Shown in pieces: positions 14,545-23,606 of a stretch of 64,000 nt of DNA; within the stretch, counting starts at the first letter, position 1, and every line of letters starts with the position of its first letter. This DNA comes from Fusibacter sp. A1. GTDB lineage: Bacteria; Bacillota; Clostridia; Peptostreptococcales; Acidaminobacteraceae. The stretch spans positions 62,001-126,000 of the forward strand of contig NZ_QQWI01000006.1 of assembly GCF_004125825.1 (NCBI RefSeq). Direction: 5' to 3'. The notes below the pieces were generated by a model. The model was not told where the DNA came from, made no database searches, and saw only the letters and a program-made list of their open reading frames with translations. A program made the translations under genes and the position numbers.

Positions 14545-15591
14545 TCACCAATCTTCAATCTTCACAATCGATCCCCCGCCCAACACATACTCGCCATCAT
14601 ACACAACCAGATACTGGCCTGGCGCAATTGCCCTGACAGGACTATCAAAGCTGACATGATAGGTATCATCAGCTGTTTTTTCAAGTTTCGCCTTTAGCAC
14701 ATAGCCCCAATTGAACATTTTCACATCGTAGACATGGTCTTCCACCAAAGCTTCGATCCAAGTGGTGTCGCTAATGACAAGACCTGAGTGGTAAGCCAGG
14801 CTCTCGACCCCGATAACGACTTCTTTTGATTTGGCGTCAATGTCAATCACACATTCGTTTTTTTCAATGTCTATTCCCAAATTTCGTTTTTGTCCCACCG
14901 TGTAGCGGTAATACCCATGATGTTGACCTAAAACCCTGCCACTCGAATGTACGATACTACCGGCGGCTTCATTTGAAGAAAGCATCTCATCAAGATATGT
15001 CCTATAATCGACACCACTTGCAAAACAAAGTCCATCACTGTCCTTTTTGCCCGCGACAGGCAAAGCTAGCTCATGGGCGACGCGCCTCACCTCCGCCTTG
15101 TCAGGATAGCTTCCAAGCGGAAACAGAAGATGTGCCAGCTGTTCCGGCCTTATACTGTGTAAAAAATAGACTTGGTCTTTTCTATCCGTCGAAGCACGCT
15201 TTAGCCGGTAGTTCCCGCCCTTATTTTCAATGACCGCGTAATGCCCTGTCGCCATAAAGTCGCAACTTAACTTGTGCATCCACTCAAATAGAACACCAAA
15301 CTTGATTGTACGGTTGCATTTCGCACAAGGATTTGGAGTCAGCCCTGCCAAGTAACTTGACTTAAAATAATCGATGACCTCTGATTTGAACACGTCTCTC
15401 AGATCAATCACATGATGCTCTATCTCAAGATGTCTGCAAACCGCCCTGGCATCCTCAAAAACCTGTTCTTCCTGATCGTCGAACAGCCACATGGTAGCCC
15501 CGATCACTTCATATCCGTCATTTATCAACAGGGCCGCACAGACAGAACTGTCCACCCCGCCGCTCATGGCCACCATCACTCTCTTTTTCAT
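14545..15591 (-). CDS. mnmA: tRNA-specific 2-thiouridylase MnmA
   Basis: 348 residues, the usual MnmA length. The PP-loop MSGGVDSS is at the N-terminus; the catalytic cysteines are in NPCAKCN and DGLCFASG. The C-terminal beta-barrel domains contain VGQKRNLGI. MnmA adenylates and thiolates U34 of tRNA-Lys, -Glu and -Gln. A longer frame begins at 15618, but GGAG 6 bases before the ATG at 15591 sets the start. It stands alone between the terminator at 14485 and a 226-base spacer. No IscS or NifS-like sulphur donor is adjacent. Confidence 0.95.
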   Translation of the reverse strand: MKKRVMVAMSGGVDSSVCAALLINDGYEVIGATMWLFDDQEEQVFEDARAVCRHLEIEHHVIDLRDVFKSEVIDYFKSSYLAGLTPNPCAKCNRTIKFGVLFEWMHKLSCDFMATGHYAVIENKGGNYRLKRASTDRKDQVYFLHSIRPEQLAHLLFPLGSYPDKAEVRRVAHELALPVAGKKDSDGLCFASGVDYRTYLDEMLSSNEAAGSIVHSSGRVLGQHHGYYRYTVGQKRNLGIDIEKNECVIDIDAKSKEVVIGVESLAYHSGLVISDTTWIEALVEDHVYDVKMFNWGYVLKAKLEKTADDTYHVSFDSPVRAIAPGQYLVVYDGEYVLGGGSIVKIEDW

Positions 15592-15817
15592 AACTATCTC
15601 CATTATTGATTTTTCCAACTACGCATTGGTGAATAATTACTTTTGCTTATCTAAACATTTCATATGATTATATCACGTTTCAACATTTTTTTTGAACCTC
15701 TAAAGACTACAAAACTGTGATTCTGATTTCATAGCATGTCAGCCTAAGCTTTATTTGCTGAAAATGGTCTTCTACAACAATTTGACCTACAACTTATCAT
15801 AATTTCAGTATTCTCAA

Positions 15818-17599
15818 TTACTTTGAGAGTGATCGATATAAATAATTGTTAAAGCTACTATAACAATACTCGTATTCGTCAAGCTTACCAGAATCAACCA
15901 ATGAACCAGTTGTTATAATATATTTATCCTCCGTTATTGATGCAAGTTCCTCTGCATTTACAAGATAAACACTTCGATCCATTAAGAGAAATTGATAACA
16001 GTCAACTATTAATCTTGTAACAGTGTTCTTATTATCCCATTTTTCATAGTTTGGATCTATCTGATCATTCCATAAGAAGAAGATAGGAATTTTTTTGTCG
16101 GTAGTTTCTAGTATTTCAACAATTTTTACAATCTCCATTGTACTCTGGTTAATTTCTACAATTTTATATACTAGCGATTTACCTATTATCACGCCAATAA
16201 CAGTAATGAAAATCAAACAGACCGTCATCATTTTTTTTGATTCATTTGAAAAAGTCAAAAAGATAAATCTACTCACGAGAATTGCTATCAATGCTGGGAA
16301 CACTAATCCGAATTTTCTACTATAGGAAAAAACCCCAACCGATTGAACGATATGAAATGAAGTCAAATTTGATGATCCTATACTATATGCTGCAATTCCA
16401 AAACCAACTATAAACACCAGTATGACTGTATAAAACCAATGTGATAATTCACTTTTTCCTTTAAGCAATCTTGCAAATCCGAATAAAATCAATTCACCAT
16501 TCAGTACATCGATGTATCTCCCATAGACGATATGGTCAATTCTAATTGGGTTGATCATAAAAATTGAATTGATCAGAATCGTAAGCCCAAACGCCATAAG
16601 AAGAAATAAATGGACATCAAATACATTTCCATTGTACTTCATGCTAAACTCTTTGGTCCTTATCGCATTTGATACTTTTTTAACTACACTCTGAAGTAAT
16701 TCAAACAGACCAAAGTAGCTTAATAAGTAACTTGAGGCACCTACATAAAACAAATGCCCCCCCAATACGCCAAAAAACTCAAAAATCCCTTTCATTGTAA
16801 ATATTTTTTCTATTTTAACAACTTGAGATGAATAATCATTGGTTAAATTACCGTTATCATAGGACCAAAGGTTATCCTTCAGATTGTTTTTCATATATAC
16901 ATCCGCTATCAAGATAATCATGATAATTAACACTACAATCATCAACTGTTTAAGTTTAATTCTTTTAGTCAATGTCATCATTAGTACAACCATCACACTA
17001 GCTATTACTATGCCTAATGTCCTTTGATGTACTACATAGATAAAAGCACTTAAAAACCCTATAAACATAAATTTGAAATTACCAGACTGTTCATCAAGTA
17101 CAGCAAAACACCAAGCAAGCAACCAACAACTCATAATCAACAAACTCTCACTCCAAGCGATGCTAGAATAGACAATGTATGTCGGATACATTACTATAAA
17201 CACAGATACGAAAGCAAGCAGAATATTGTCAACATTCATTGTCATTTTTTTCAAAATAGCATAACATAGTAAAAAGCTGATACTCATCATGATTCCGTTA
17301 AGTATTATTGCAGCTCTATACATGATGATCGGACTTTTAAAAATTAGAAATAGCGGGGTCAAAATAAGTGAATACCCATATGAGTAAAATGGAATTTCTG
17401 AAATAGTATTTGACCAATCATAGCCGGCAAAATAAGCTGCGTTTCCCCAATATCCAAATTCATCATCTAAAACAGAGAAAATACTCAAATCAAAAAAATT
17501 GGATACATGAACAATAAAAACAATTAACATCAAAAAAACAATAAGCTTTTTTTCTATACTATTTCTTTTTAAATCTATTAAGTTACCTATTTTTATCAT
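15818..17599 (-). CDS. Multispanning GT-C-like glycosyltransferase or polymer-export protein
   Basis: 593 residues with about 12 membrane helices. The first outer loop has SVLDDEFGYWGNAAYFAGYDW, a D-D-E acidic pattern like that of GT-C enzymes, which use polyprenyl-phosphate sugars. The extracytoplasmic C-terminal ~120 residues are soluble. It is the last gene of the Ugd-GT2-methyltransferase-flippase operon and is clearly AT-rich. A TTG at 17617 opens a longer frame, but GGGGAAG before the ATG at 17599 fits better. The acceptor and sugar are unknown. The GT-C assignment is by topology and motif only. Confidence 0.65.
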   Translation of the reverse strand: MIKIGNLIDLKRNSIEKKLIVFLMLIVFIVHVSNFFDLSIFSVLDDEFGYWGNAAYFAGYDWSNTISEIPFYSYGYSLILTPLFLIFKSPIIMYRAAIILNGIMMSISFLLCYAILKKMTMNVDNILLAFVSVFIVMYPTYIVYSSIAWSESLLIMSCWLLAWCFAVLDEQSGNFKFMFIGFLSAFIYVVHQRTLGIVIASVMVVLMMTLTKRIKLKQLMIVVLIIMIILIADVYMKNNLKDNLWSYDNGNLTNDYSSQVVKIEKIFTMKGIFEFFGVLGGHLFYVGASSYLLSYFGLFELLQSVVKKVSNAIRTKEFSMKYNGNVFDVHLFLLMAFGLTILINSIFMINPIRIDHIVYGRYIDVLNGELILFGFARLLKGKSELSHWFYTVILVFIVGFGIAAYSIGSSNLTSFHIVQSVGVFSYSRKFGLVFPALIAILVSRFIFLTFSNESKKMMTVCLIFITVIGVIIGKSLVYKIVEINQSTMEIVKIVEILETTDKKIPIFFLWNDQIDPNYEKWDNKNTVTRLIVDCYQFLLMDRSVYLVNAEELASITEDKYIITTGSLVDSGKLDEYEYCYSSFNNYLYRSLSK

Positions 17600-17632
17600 T
17601 TTCACTTCCCCGATCAATTACTTTCCAATTAT

Positions 17633-18559
17633 TCAGTCTAAGTTGTTCTCCCACCTATATGCGATAACATAACCTAAAACATCTCCAAATATGGTTACTG
17701 CCCTGTATAACAGCACCGCTGTTACCACCAAGTTCTCCTGAACTATTCCAAATAGAAACACACTCATCATCGCTTCGCGTATCCCTATACCTGCCGGTGC
17801 TCCAGGTGTTACAAAACCAATAACCCACGAAAGTGAGTACATACCGATTATAGGTAAAACAAGCCCTAAGTCGAGAGTGCCTCCTACACAGGCTAAGACC
17901 ATCATAAACATAACGGCATTTACTATGAAGGTAATCATATAAAGTACAATGATTTTTATAGTGACTGCAAATCCAACATGCCTTAGTTGATCTTTCATCT
18001 TCTCTATGTAATTTCTGACCGTTGAATTTTTAATGTTGACTAGAATGATTAAACAAGCAGCTATCAGTAGCAAACCTAAGCCATAGTAAACCTCATTGAG
18101 AATGTGCCTCTTCATTAGGTAGGTAACGGCAAACTCACCTGCAAAAATAATCGATGTGATAATAGCTGTAAAGATCAATAATATCATTTCCATAAGCGTA
18201 GTTGCAATTACAGCATAATGCTTAATCTCATTATCAATCGCAATTTGATTTCTACCGATGTAATGGAATATATTACCCGGTAAATACTTATAAAGATTTG
18301 ATTTACAATAGAGTTTAATCGTACTATTTTTAACGATAATACTCCTGGTTAATTTCCCTAAAAGAGTTTCAAATATCTTAGCGAGGGTTATTACTAAAAT
18401 TGCATAAGTAATAACTGAGGTGATTACTATCATCATCAGTCTCAATGAATACAAATCAGAAAAATCAACATTAAACTTTATTATCCTTTCAGCAATAAAA
18501 GCAAATGACAATATCATTAAAATATTCCCTATAAGATTCATAATCCTCTTGTTTTTCAA
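17633..18559 (-). CDS. Flippase-like integral membrane protein (UPF0104 type)
   Basis: 308 residues, about eight helices. NLYKYLPGNIFHYIGR and FVTPGAPAGIGIREA match the two conserved patches of the UPF0104/MprF-flippase family; the Gly-Pro-Gly loop and following Arg-Glu are kept. In glycan clusters such proteins are proposed to help polyprenyl-linked intermediates cross the membrane. It sits 12 bases after the methyltransferase and 33 before the GT-C-like gene. This is a second, distant paralogue of the protein at 11502. Confidence 0.75.
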   Translation of the reverse strand: MKNKRIMNLIGNILMILSFAFIAERIIKFNVDFSDLYSLRLMMIVITSVITYAILVITLAKIFETLLGKLTRSIIVKNSTIKLYCKSNLYKYLPGNIFHYIGRNQIAIDNEIKHYAVIATTLMEMILLIFTAIITSIIFAGEFAVTYLMKRHILNEVYYGLGLLLIAACLIILVNIKNSTVRNYIEKMKDQLRHVGFAVTIKIIVLYMITFIVNAVMFMMVLACVGGTLDLGLVLPIIGMYSLSWVIGFVTPGAPAGIGIREAMMSVFLFGIVQENLVVTAVLLYRAVTIFGDVLGYVIAYRWENNLD

Positions 18560-18571
18560 TAATATGCTCCT

Positions 18572-19201
18572 TCAACTGATCGCATTATCATTTTTTCGAC
18601 ATAATATCATTGTCCATGGGAAGGGAGTGCTTACTTCAACTATTTCTCCATAGCTACTAAGCAAATCAGTAATCTTTTTTCTGTTCCAATGATTGATATG
18701 TCCTGGTGTATTTCCTAATGACATCAAATATTTACCTCTCAAAACGTTGGCAATACGCCAAATCGGTTCATTGGGAACGCTTAGTAGTACATATTTTCGT
18801 GTAATGCGAAAAATTTCATTCAAAGCCATTTCAGGCTTTTCCAAGTGTTCTAACACTTCACATGCTATAGTGAGATCATAGGAATCGGTTGATTCATTCA
18901 AGTGATAAATGGTGCTGACCTGAAAATCAATGTGGGGATAATCAACCTTTGCTTTACTTATTATTCGCTCAGAAATATCACTTGCTAAAATCTTGATATT
19001 TTTTTTGTCAGTACCTCTATTTTTGTAGACATGCTGTGAAATATGTCCTTCACCGCATCCTGCTTCATATACTGAATTGAACTCGATACTTGCAAGCATC
19101 CTATCGAAATCCTTAAAATAACCTTTCATAATCAATTGAATCAACTTTTTTTTATTCTCATACTTATCAAAATAATTTCCTTCTGGCTGAACTGCTTTCA
19201 T
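18572..19201 (-). CDS. Class I SAM-dependent methyltransferase
   Basis: 209 residues. Motif I EAGCGEGHISQH, motif II region around DLTIACEVLEHLEKPE, and the post-motif segment YVLLSVPNEP are typical of small-molecule and lipid-linked sugar methyltransferases (UbiE/Methyltransf_11 type). AGGAG 7 bases before the ATG at 19201 is preferred over the longer frame from 19243. The start overlaps the end of the GT2 gene by 35 bases. Within this cluster the substrate is probably a glycan intermediate. Confidence 0.75.
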   Translation of the reverse strand: MKAVQPEGNYFDKYENKKKLIQLIMKGYFKDFDRMLASIEFNSVYEAGCGEGHISQHVYKNRGTDKKNIKILASDISERIISKAKVDYPHIDFQVSTIYHLNESTDSYDLTIACEVLEHLEKPEMALNEIFRITRKYVLLSVPNEPIWRIANVLRGKYLMSLGNTPGHINHWNRKKITDLLSSYGEIVEVSTPFPWTMILCRKNDNAIS

Positions 19202-20168
19202 ACTTAACACTCCTATCCATGTTTGAACTCTGTTCGCATTCAAAACTTCTTATCCTATATTGGATATCTTCCAATATTTTACGATTAGAAGCGACTAGGT
19301 CTGCTTGCAGTCCTGCAATTACCGCTTGTACACCGAGTAAAATAAGAATTGCTACCAATATCAGTGATTGTATATGTCCCGCACCATAGCCATTTATATA
19401 GTAAATAAGAAATCTTATTCCTAACACAACTCCGGTTACGATAGAGGTCATTCCCAATACGCCAAAAAATCTTAGTGGTTTATACATCATAAAAGAGCGT
19501 ACAATTATCACGACAGATCGTAAGATATAAGTCCACATATTTGAAAACAGTCGTGATTTTCTTGTATCAGGATTTGTATGGATAGGCACCGATATAATTG
19601 TGCCATTATTTCTGCCCGCTTGAATAATTGTTTCAAGCGTATAGGTGTATTCATTAATCACATTTATACGTAAGGCAGCCTCTCTTGAATATGCTCTAAA
19701 ACCACTTGTAGCATCCGGTACATCGGTATTTGAAGCTAAACGTACTACAAAACTACCAAAATGCTGAAGCATTTTCTTATTCCAAGAAAAGTGATCTGTT
19801 TCATCAATTGGTCTTTGCCCAATAACTATATCCGCCTTCATTTGCAAGATAGGGATTACTAATTTGCAAATGTCATCACCACAGTATTGATTATCCGCAT
19901 CCGTATTGACGATAATATCAGCTCCCAAATGCAAGCATGCGTCTATCCCTGATAAAAAACATTGTGCAAGTCCCTTGTTCTGGATTAAATTGACAATATG
20001 ATTTACTCCTAGTCCCTTTGCCACCTCAACCGTATCGTCAGTACTCCCATCATTAATTATCAGGTATTCTATTTCATCAATCCCTTCAATTGATTTGGGT
20101 AGATCGGCAATTGTTTGAGGTAAGGTCATTTCTTCATTAAAACAAGGTATTTGGATTATTAGTTTCAT
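19167..20168 (-). CDS. GT2 family glycosyltransferase, polyprenyl-phosphate type
   Basis: 333 residues. GT-A domain with IPCFNEE, NDGSTDDT and the DxD-like NTDADNQY; the C-terminal third has two membrane helices (RFFGVLGMTSIVTGVVLGIRF and the segment ending in VQAVIAG). This is the architecture of DPM1/ArnC/GtrB enzymes that load a sugar onto undecaprenyl phosphate at the inner face. GGAGG precedes the ATG at 20168. It follows ugd by 50 bases; UDP-glucuronate or a derivative may be its donor. Confidence 0.85.
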   Translation of the reverse strand: MKLIIQIPCFNEEMTLPQTIADLPKSIEGIDEIEYLIINDGSTDDTVEVAKGLGVNHIVNLIQNKGLAQCFLSGIDACLHLGADIIVNTDADNQYCGDDICKLVIPILQMKADIVIGQRPIDETDHFSWNKKMLQHFGSFVVRLASNTDVPDATSGFRAYSREAALRINVINEYTYTLETIIQAGRNNGTIISVPIHTNPDTRKSRLFSNMWTYILRSVVIIVRSFMMYKPLRFFGVLGMTSIVTGVVLGIRFLIYYINGYGAGHIQSLILVAILILLGVQAVIAGLQADLVASNRKILEDIQYRIRSFECEQSSNMDRSVKYESSSARRKLF

Positions 20169-20218
20169 ATCAACCTCCATCTTTTTGCTGGTTCAACGGT
20201 AATCTCTTTACATGGTTA

Positions 20219-21385
20219 CTAGCACTTACCAAAAATGTCCCTGGTATATACCTTGTCCTTTACGCTTTTGATATCATCCGATATTCTGTTGGCAACAATC
20301 ACATCAGAAATTTTCTTAAATTCATTCAAATCCATAATTACTCTGGAATTATAGAAGTGCGTGTCTGTTATTTTCGGTTCATATAAGACTACTTCAATCC
20401 CTTTACCCTTTATGCGTTTCATAACACCTTGTATAGATGAATACCTAAAATTATCCGAATTTTTTTTCATGGTCAATCTATAAATCCCAACAATTTTTGG
20501 CTTCCTGGCAATAATCATTTCTGCTATATGATCTTTTCGAGTCCTATTCGAATCGACAATGGCAGCTATGATATTGTTGGGTACATCCTCATAATTAGCT
20601 AACAATTGTTTTGTGTCTTTCGGAAGACAATATCCACCGTAGCCAAAAGAAGGGTTATTGTAATGATTCCCTATACGTGAATCAAGACACACGCCTTCTA
20701 TCATGTGCCTTACATTTAAGCCTCTGAGTTCTGCATAGGTATCAAGTTCGTTAAAGTAAGCCACTCTCAGAGCAAGATATGTATTTGAAAAAAGCTTGAT
20801 CGCCTCTGCTTCCGTTGAATCAGTATATAAAACAGGAATAGATTTTTTAATCGCTCCTCTGATAAGTAATTTTGAAAATACAATGGCTCTTTCAGATTGC
20901 TCACCTATAATAATTCTTGATGGATATAAACAATCGTATAAAGCGATTCCTTCACTCAAAAACTCAGGAACAAAAATGACATTACTTATATCATACATCT
21001 TCTTCAATTTACGGGTATAACCTACTGGCACAGTTGATTTAATAATAATGATCGAATCTGGATTAATTGAAATTATATCTCTGACCAACGTTTCTACAGA
21101 CTCTGTATTAAAATAACTTTTTTTAGGATCATAATTAGTAGGAGTACATATAATGATGTAATCCGCCTTGCTAAAAGCTTCATAAGCGTCGGTAGTAGCT
21201 TTTAAGTTAAGCTTCTTAGTACTCAAATAGTCATCAATCAAACTATCGGCAAATGGTGACTTCTTATTGTTTATCATATTCACACTATCTTCTTTAATGT
21301 CGTATGCAATTACTTGATTATGCTGTGCCAATAAAATCGCATTAGCCAGCCCCACATATCCTACTCCTGCAATTGTAATTTTCAT
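20219..21385 (-). CDS. ugd: UDP-glucose 6-dehydrogenase
   Basis: 388 residues. NAD-binding [14 protein letters not shown] at the N-terminus, [14 protein letters not shown], and the active-site cysteine in [14 protein letters not shown] are all present. The enzyme oxidises UDP-glucose to UDP-glucuronate with two NAD+. GGTGG with an 8-base spacer marks the ATG at 21385. It is first of the five-gene glycan operon; a candidate promoter lies about 160 bases upstream. The sequence could also serve related UDP-sugars such as UDP-ManNAc, but SEG and the Cys loop fit Ugd well. Confidence 0.88.
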   Translation of the reverse strand: MKITIAGVGYVGLANAILLAQHNQVIAYDIKEDSVNMINNKKSPFADSLIDDYLSTKKLNLKATTDAYEAFSKADYIIICTPTNYDPKKSYFNTESVETLVRDIISINPDSIIIIKSTVPVGYTRKLKKMYDISNVIFVPEFLSEGIALYDCLYPSRIIIGEQSERAIVFSKLLIRGAIKKSIPVLYTDSTEAEAIKLFSNTYLALRVAYFNELDTYAELRGLNVRHMIEGVCLDSRIGNHYNNPSFGYGGYCLPKDTKQLLANYEDVPNNIIAAIVDSNRTRKDHIAEMIIARKPKIVGIYRLTMKKNSDNFRYSSIQGVMKRIKGKGIEVVLYEPKITDTHFYNSRVIMDLNEFKKISDVIVANRISDDIKSVKDKVYTRDIFGKC

Positions 21386-21763
21386 TTCGCTTACCACCTA
21401 TTATTCAATTCAGTAGCTCCCTTATGACAAATGTGAAAACCATATGCATCGTGCACGGATTCTCAAAGCCATATCATATTGTTCAACAGTTTCTCTAAAA
21501 GAGGATATTAGTTCTTTGACTATTTATACACTTTTTCCCATGAATCTAAACACTTACCTTAGGATAGTCAATTCAGCTTGTAAATATAGTAAAAATCCCA
21601 ATTCACTAAAATACTAGATTATTAACTGTCACTATGTACAATAGCAATTGTAGTGGTTGCTCCTATCTTCCAAAGTTCATCAACTTCAAAAAAAAACATG
21701 ATATAACTAGTTATATCATGGAGAGCTCTGCATCATCTATCTTCAATTTATCTTAAGCCATCA
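21386..21763 (-). promoter_or_regulatory. AT-rich leader upstream of ugd with candidate promoter
   Basis: No gene is seen here. On the minus strand TTGACT (21571-21566), 17 bases, then TAGATT (21548-21543) could be the operon promoter, with a 150-base untranslated leader. An 8-bp inverted repeat TTGACTAT/ATAGTCAA (21516-21523 and 21564-21571) has one arm over the -35. The right-hand end holds the terminator of the next gene. Confidence 0.4.
21688..21720 (-). terminator. Terminator with 24-base perfect palindrome
   Basis: A perfect 24-base palindrome at 21697-21720 (CATGATATAACT and its complement) is followed on the minus strand by nine T. It ends the gene at 21764-22207. Confidence 0.75.
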
Positions 21764-22207
21764 TCAATTATCTTTCCTAAGCGGTGAGTATCTACCTGTC
21801 AACAACTTGGAAAGATTGTTGATCACCTCACTATCCACCTTGCGGGTTTCACATGAGGTGATTCCAGTATAAAGGTCAATCTGTTTCTTAATTTCCTTTA
21901 CATCCGTAAAATCGGTTTTAAAAATATAAATTCTATCATCTTTTGCCACTAGTGTGTTTTCAAGTTCATCGCTTTTAACCGTGATAAAAATCACCTTATA
22001 ATTCTCATCCAGATTCAAGAATTCGCGGACAATGGCATTTGCACGCTTATATTTGATATCCTCAGTCGCATCAGACCATTCCTTCCCCATATTGAAAGCA
22101 TTATAACTTTGCTGCTCCAACAGGGTCTCAAGCTCATCAGAAACAGGTCGTTCAGAAATTGAATCGCATTGAATGTCGTCAATTATAACAAGTATGTCGT
22201 GTAGCAT
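21764..22207 (-). CDS. Hypothetical soluble protein
   Basis: 147 residues, acidic, with no signal or membrane segment. Predicted alternating strands and helices (HDILVIIDDI, YKVIFITVKSDE, RIYIFKTDF) suggest a small alpha/beta fold, but no family is recognised. GGTGGGG stands just before the ATG at 22207. It is a single-gene unit with a strong terminator. Context (near tRNA-Ala and the glycan operon) gives no functional hint. Confidence 0.65.
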   Translation of the reverse strand: MLHDILVIIDDIQCDSISERPVSDELETLLEQQSYNAFNMGKEWSDATEDIKYKRANAIVREFLNLDENYKVIFITVKSDELENTLVAKDDRIYIFKTDFTDVKEIKKQIDLYTGITSCETRKVDSEVINNLSKLLTGRYSPLRKDN

Positions 22208-22362
22208 TGTCCCCACCCACTTTCTACTAATTCTATCGACACTAAAAGAACCTATTATTAACGTTAAGGAAAATAATTATCAAGAAAATGCTCAATTAAC
22301 GACAAAATCTCGTAATAATGAATAAAAGCCCACTTTAACCTACAGAACTTATCACCACACCC

Positions 22363-22391
22363 TTTACAAACACCAACTTTAACGCTATAAT
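22363..22391 (+). promoter_or_regulatory. Sigma-A promoter of tRNA-Ala
   Basis: TTTACA, 17 bases, TATAAT. The -10 ends 11 bases before the mature tRNA. Confidence 0.8.
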
Positions 22392-22402
22392 AAATCGTAC
22401 TC

Positions 22403-22478
22403 GGGGGTATAGCGCAGTTGGGAGCGCACTTGACTGGCAGTCAAGGGGTCAGGGGTTCAAGTCCCCTTATCTCCACCA
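22403..22478 (+). tRNA. tRNA-Ala (anticodon GGC)
   Basis: 76 bases including an encoded CCA. Arms: acceptor GGGGGTA/TATCTCC (two G-U pairs), D-stem GCGC/GCGC, anticodon stem CTTGA/TCAAG with loop CTGGCAG (anticodon GGC, reading GCC/GCU), T-stem AGGGG/CCCCT with TTCAAGT. It has its own promoter and terminator, so it is expressed as a single-gene unit. Confidence 0.95.
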
Positions 22479-22486
22479 TAAAAAAA

Positions 22487-22513
22487 GGCATCCACATCGT
22501 GGGTGTCTTTTTT
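22487..22513 (+). terminator. Terminator after tRNA-Ala
   Basis: A 9-bp stem (GGCATCCAC with GTGGGTGTC, two G-U pairs, 3-base loop) followed by six T. Confidence 0.8.
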
Positions 22514-22616
22514 ATATACGAAAGTTTCACTGTAACTTACATTTCACTTTTGCAATGCAAACATATCACATTCAGCAAAGCCGAATACTTCATCCATGCA
22601 AAGCATGGATATCATT

Positions 22617-22991
22617 TCATTTATATTTGCTAGTCAAATCCTCAACCAACTGCATATCCTTTAACTCCCTCGTAGAAAATTTCTTGAAGGTCTTATCTCT
22701 ATTAAAGACATATACACCAACCCATATGAGTGTTGCACTTGGAACTGCATCAGTACCAGTCATTATCTCTTCGGCAAAACCAACTATTGCACCCGTTGAT
22801 GCAAATATTAACTGCTTTCTAAACATGATAAAAATTATGATCGCACTAATTGGTGCCCATATTATATCAGAGATTTCAGCAAGAAATGGAACAAGGTATG
22901 AAACGTATCCTAGTATGTCAATTAATATTGCTACTACTAATTTTGTATACATGCTGGTGTTAAATTTCTTTTTAATAACTTCATATGTCAT
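22617..22991 (-). CDS. Hypothetical membrane protein
   Basis: 124 residues with three hydrophobic segments (around LVVAILIDILGYVSYLVPF, IWAPISAIIIFIMF and SATLIWVGVYVF) and a charged C-terminal tail. No family is recognised with confidence. GGAT stands 9 bases before the ATG at 22991; a longer frame from 23030 lacks a site. It lies 44 bases after another small membrane protein gene on the same strand, so the two are probably cotranscribed. Confidence 0.6.
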   Translation of the reverse strand: MTYEVIKKKFNTSMYTKLVVAILIDILGYVSYLVPFLAEISDIIWAPISAIIIFIMFRKQLIFASTGAIVGFAEEIMTGTDAVPSATLIWVGVYVFNRDKTFKKFSTRELKDMQLVEDLTSKYK

Positions 22992-23035
22992 ATGATCATA
23001 TCCTTTCTTTCTAGTATTTATATCAACCATAATAG

Positions 23036-23488
23036 CTAATCCTCTTGTGCTCTAAATAACTCGATACTATATCGCTTAAAATTTAGCGTATCAATATATA
23101 TAGTCGCTAGCAAGTCTTCTTTTTTATCAAACGGTGATATAAGAAAATAGCCACTTCTAAATCGCATATCACCCGTTTCAGTTTTAGCTACACATTCAAG
23201 CCTTACTGTAACATAACTTCCAACTCTAATCCAAAGTGAAGGTATAATTGAGACCACTTCAGCTTGATAACAAAGTCCTTCTTTTTTTAAAGTCTCTAAG
23301 CTTTGGCGGCCCAGACCGCTGACTATGAAACTGCCCATACCAAGAAGAGTCCATACAACACCATTTAGAACAAGCGCATAGTTACTGGTAATGGCTACAA
23401 AAATCCCTCCGAGTAAAAGGAGGGGGAGGCCAACATACAGAAGAAATACTTTTGATAATTTTTCCCAAGGTGTTGCTATCGTTTTCAT
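23036..23488 (-). CDS. Hypothetical membrane protein
   Basis: 150 residues: two membrane helices in the first 60 residues, then a soluble domain of mainly beta character (CYQAEVVSIIPSLWIRVGSYVTVRLEC). The layout resembles small DUF3592-like proteins, but I cannot confirm that. AAAGGAAG precedes the ATG. It is divergent from the GGDEF gene at 23607 and upstream of the gene at 22617 in the same direction. Confidence 0.6.
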   Translation of the reverse strand: MKTIATPWEKLSKVFLLYVGLPLLLLGGIFVAITSNYALVLNGVVWTLLGMGSFIVSGLGRQSLETLKKEGLCYQAEVVSIIPSLWIRVGSYVTVRLECVAKTETGDMRFRSGYFLISPFDKKEDLLATIYIDTLNFKRYSIELFRAQED

Positions 23489-23606
23489 TGTTAGCTTCCT
23501 TTCAAATTGTCAGATTGGTAGATTACTTGTCGTATTCAACTTATTCGTCTTGACTAAATACCAACTATTACGGGTAAATGAGTCAATGTGGCAATGGAGG
23601 TGTAGT

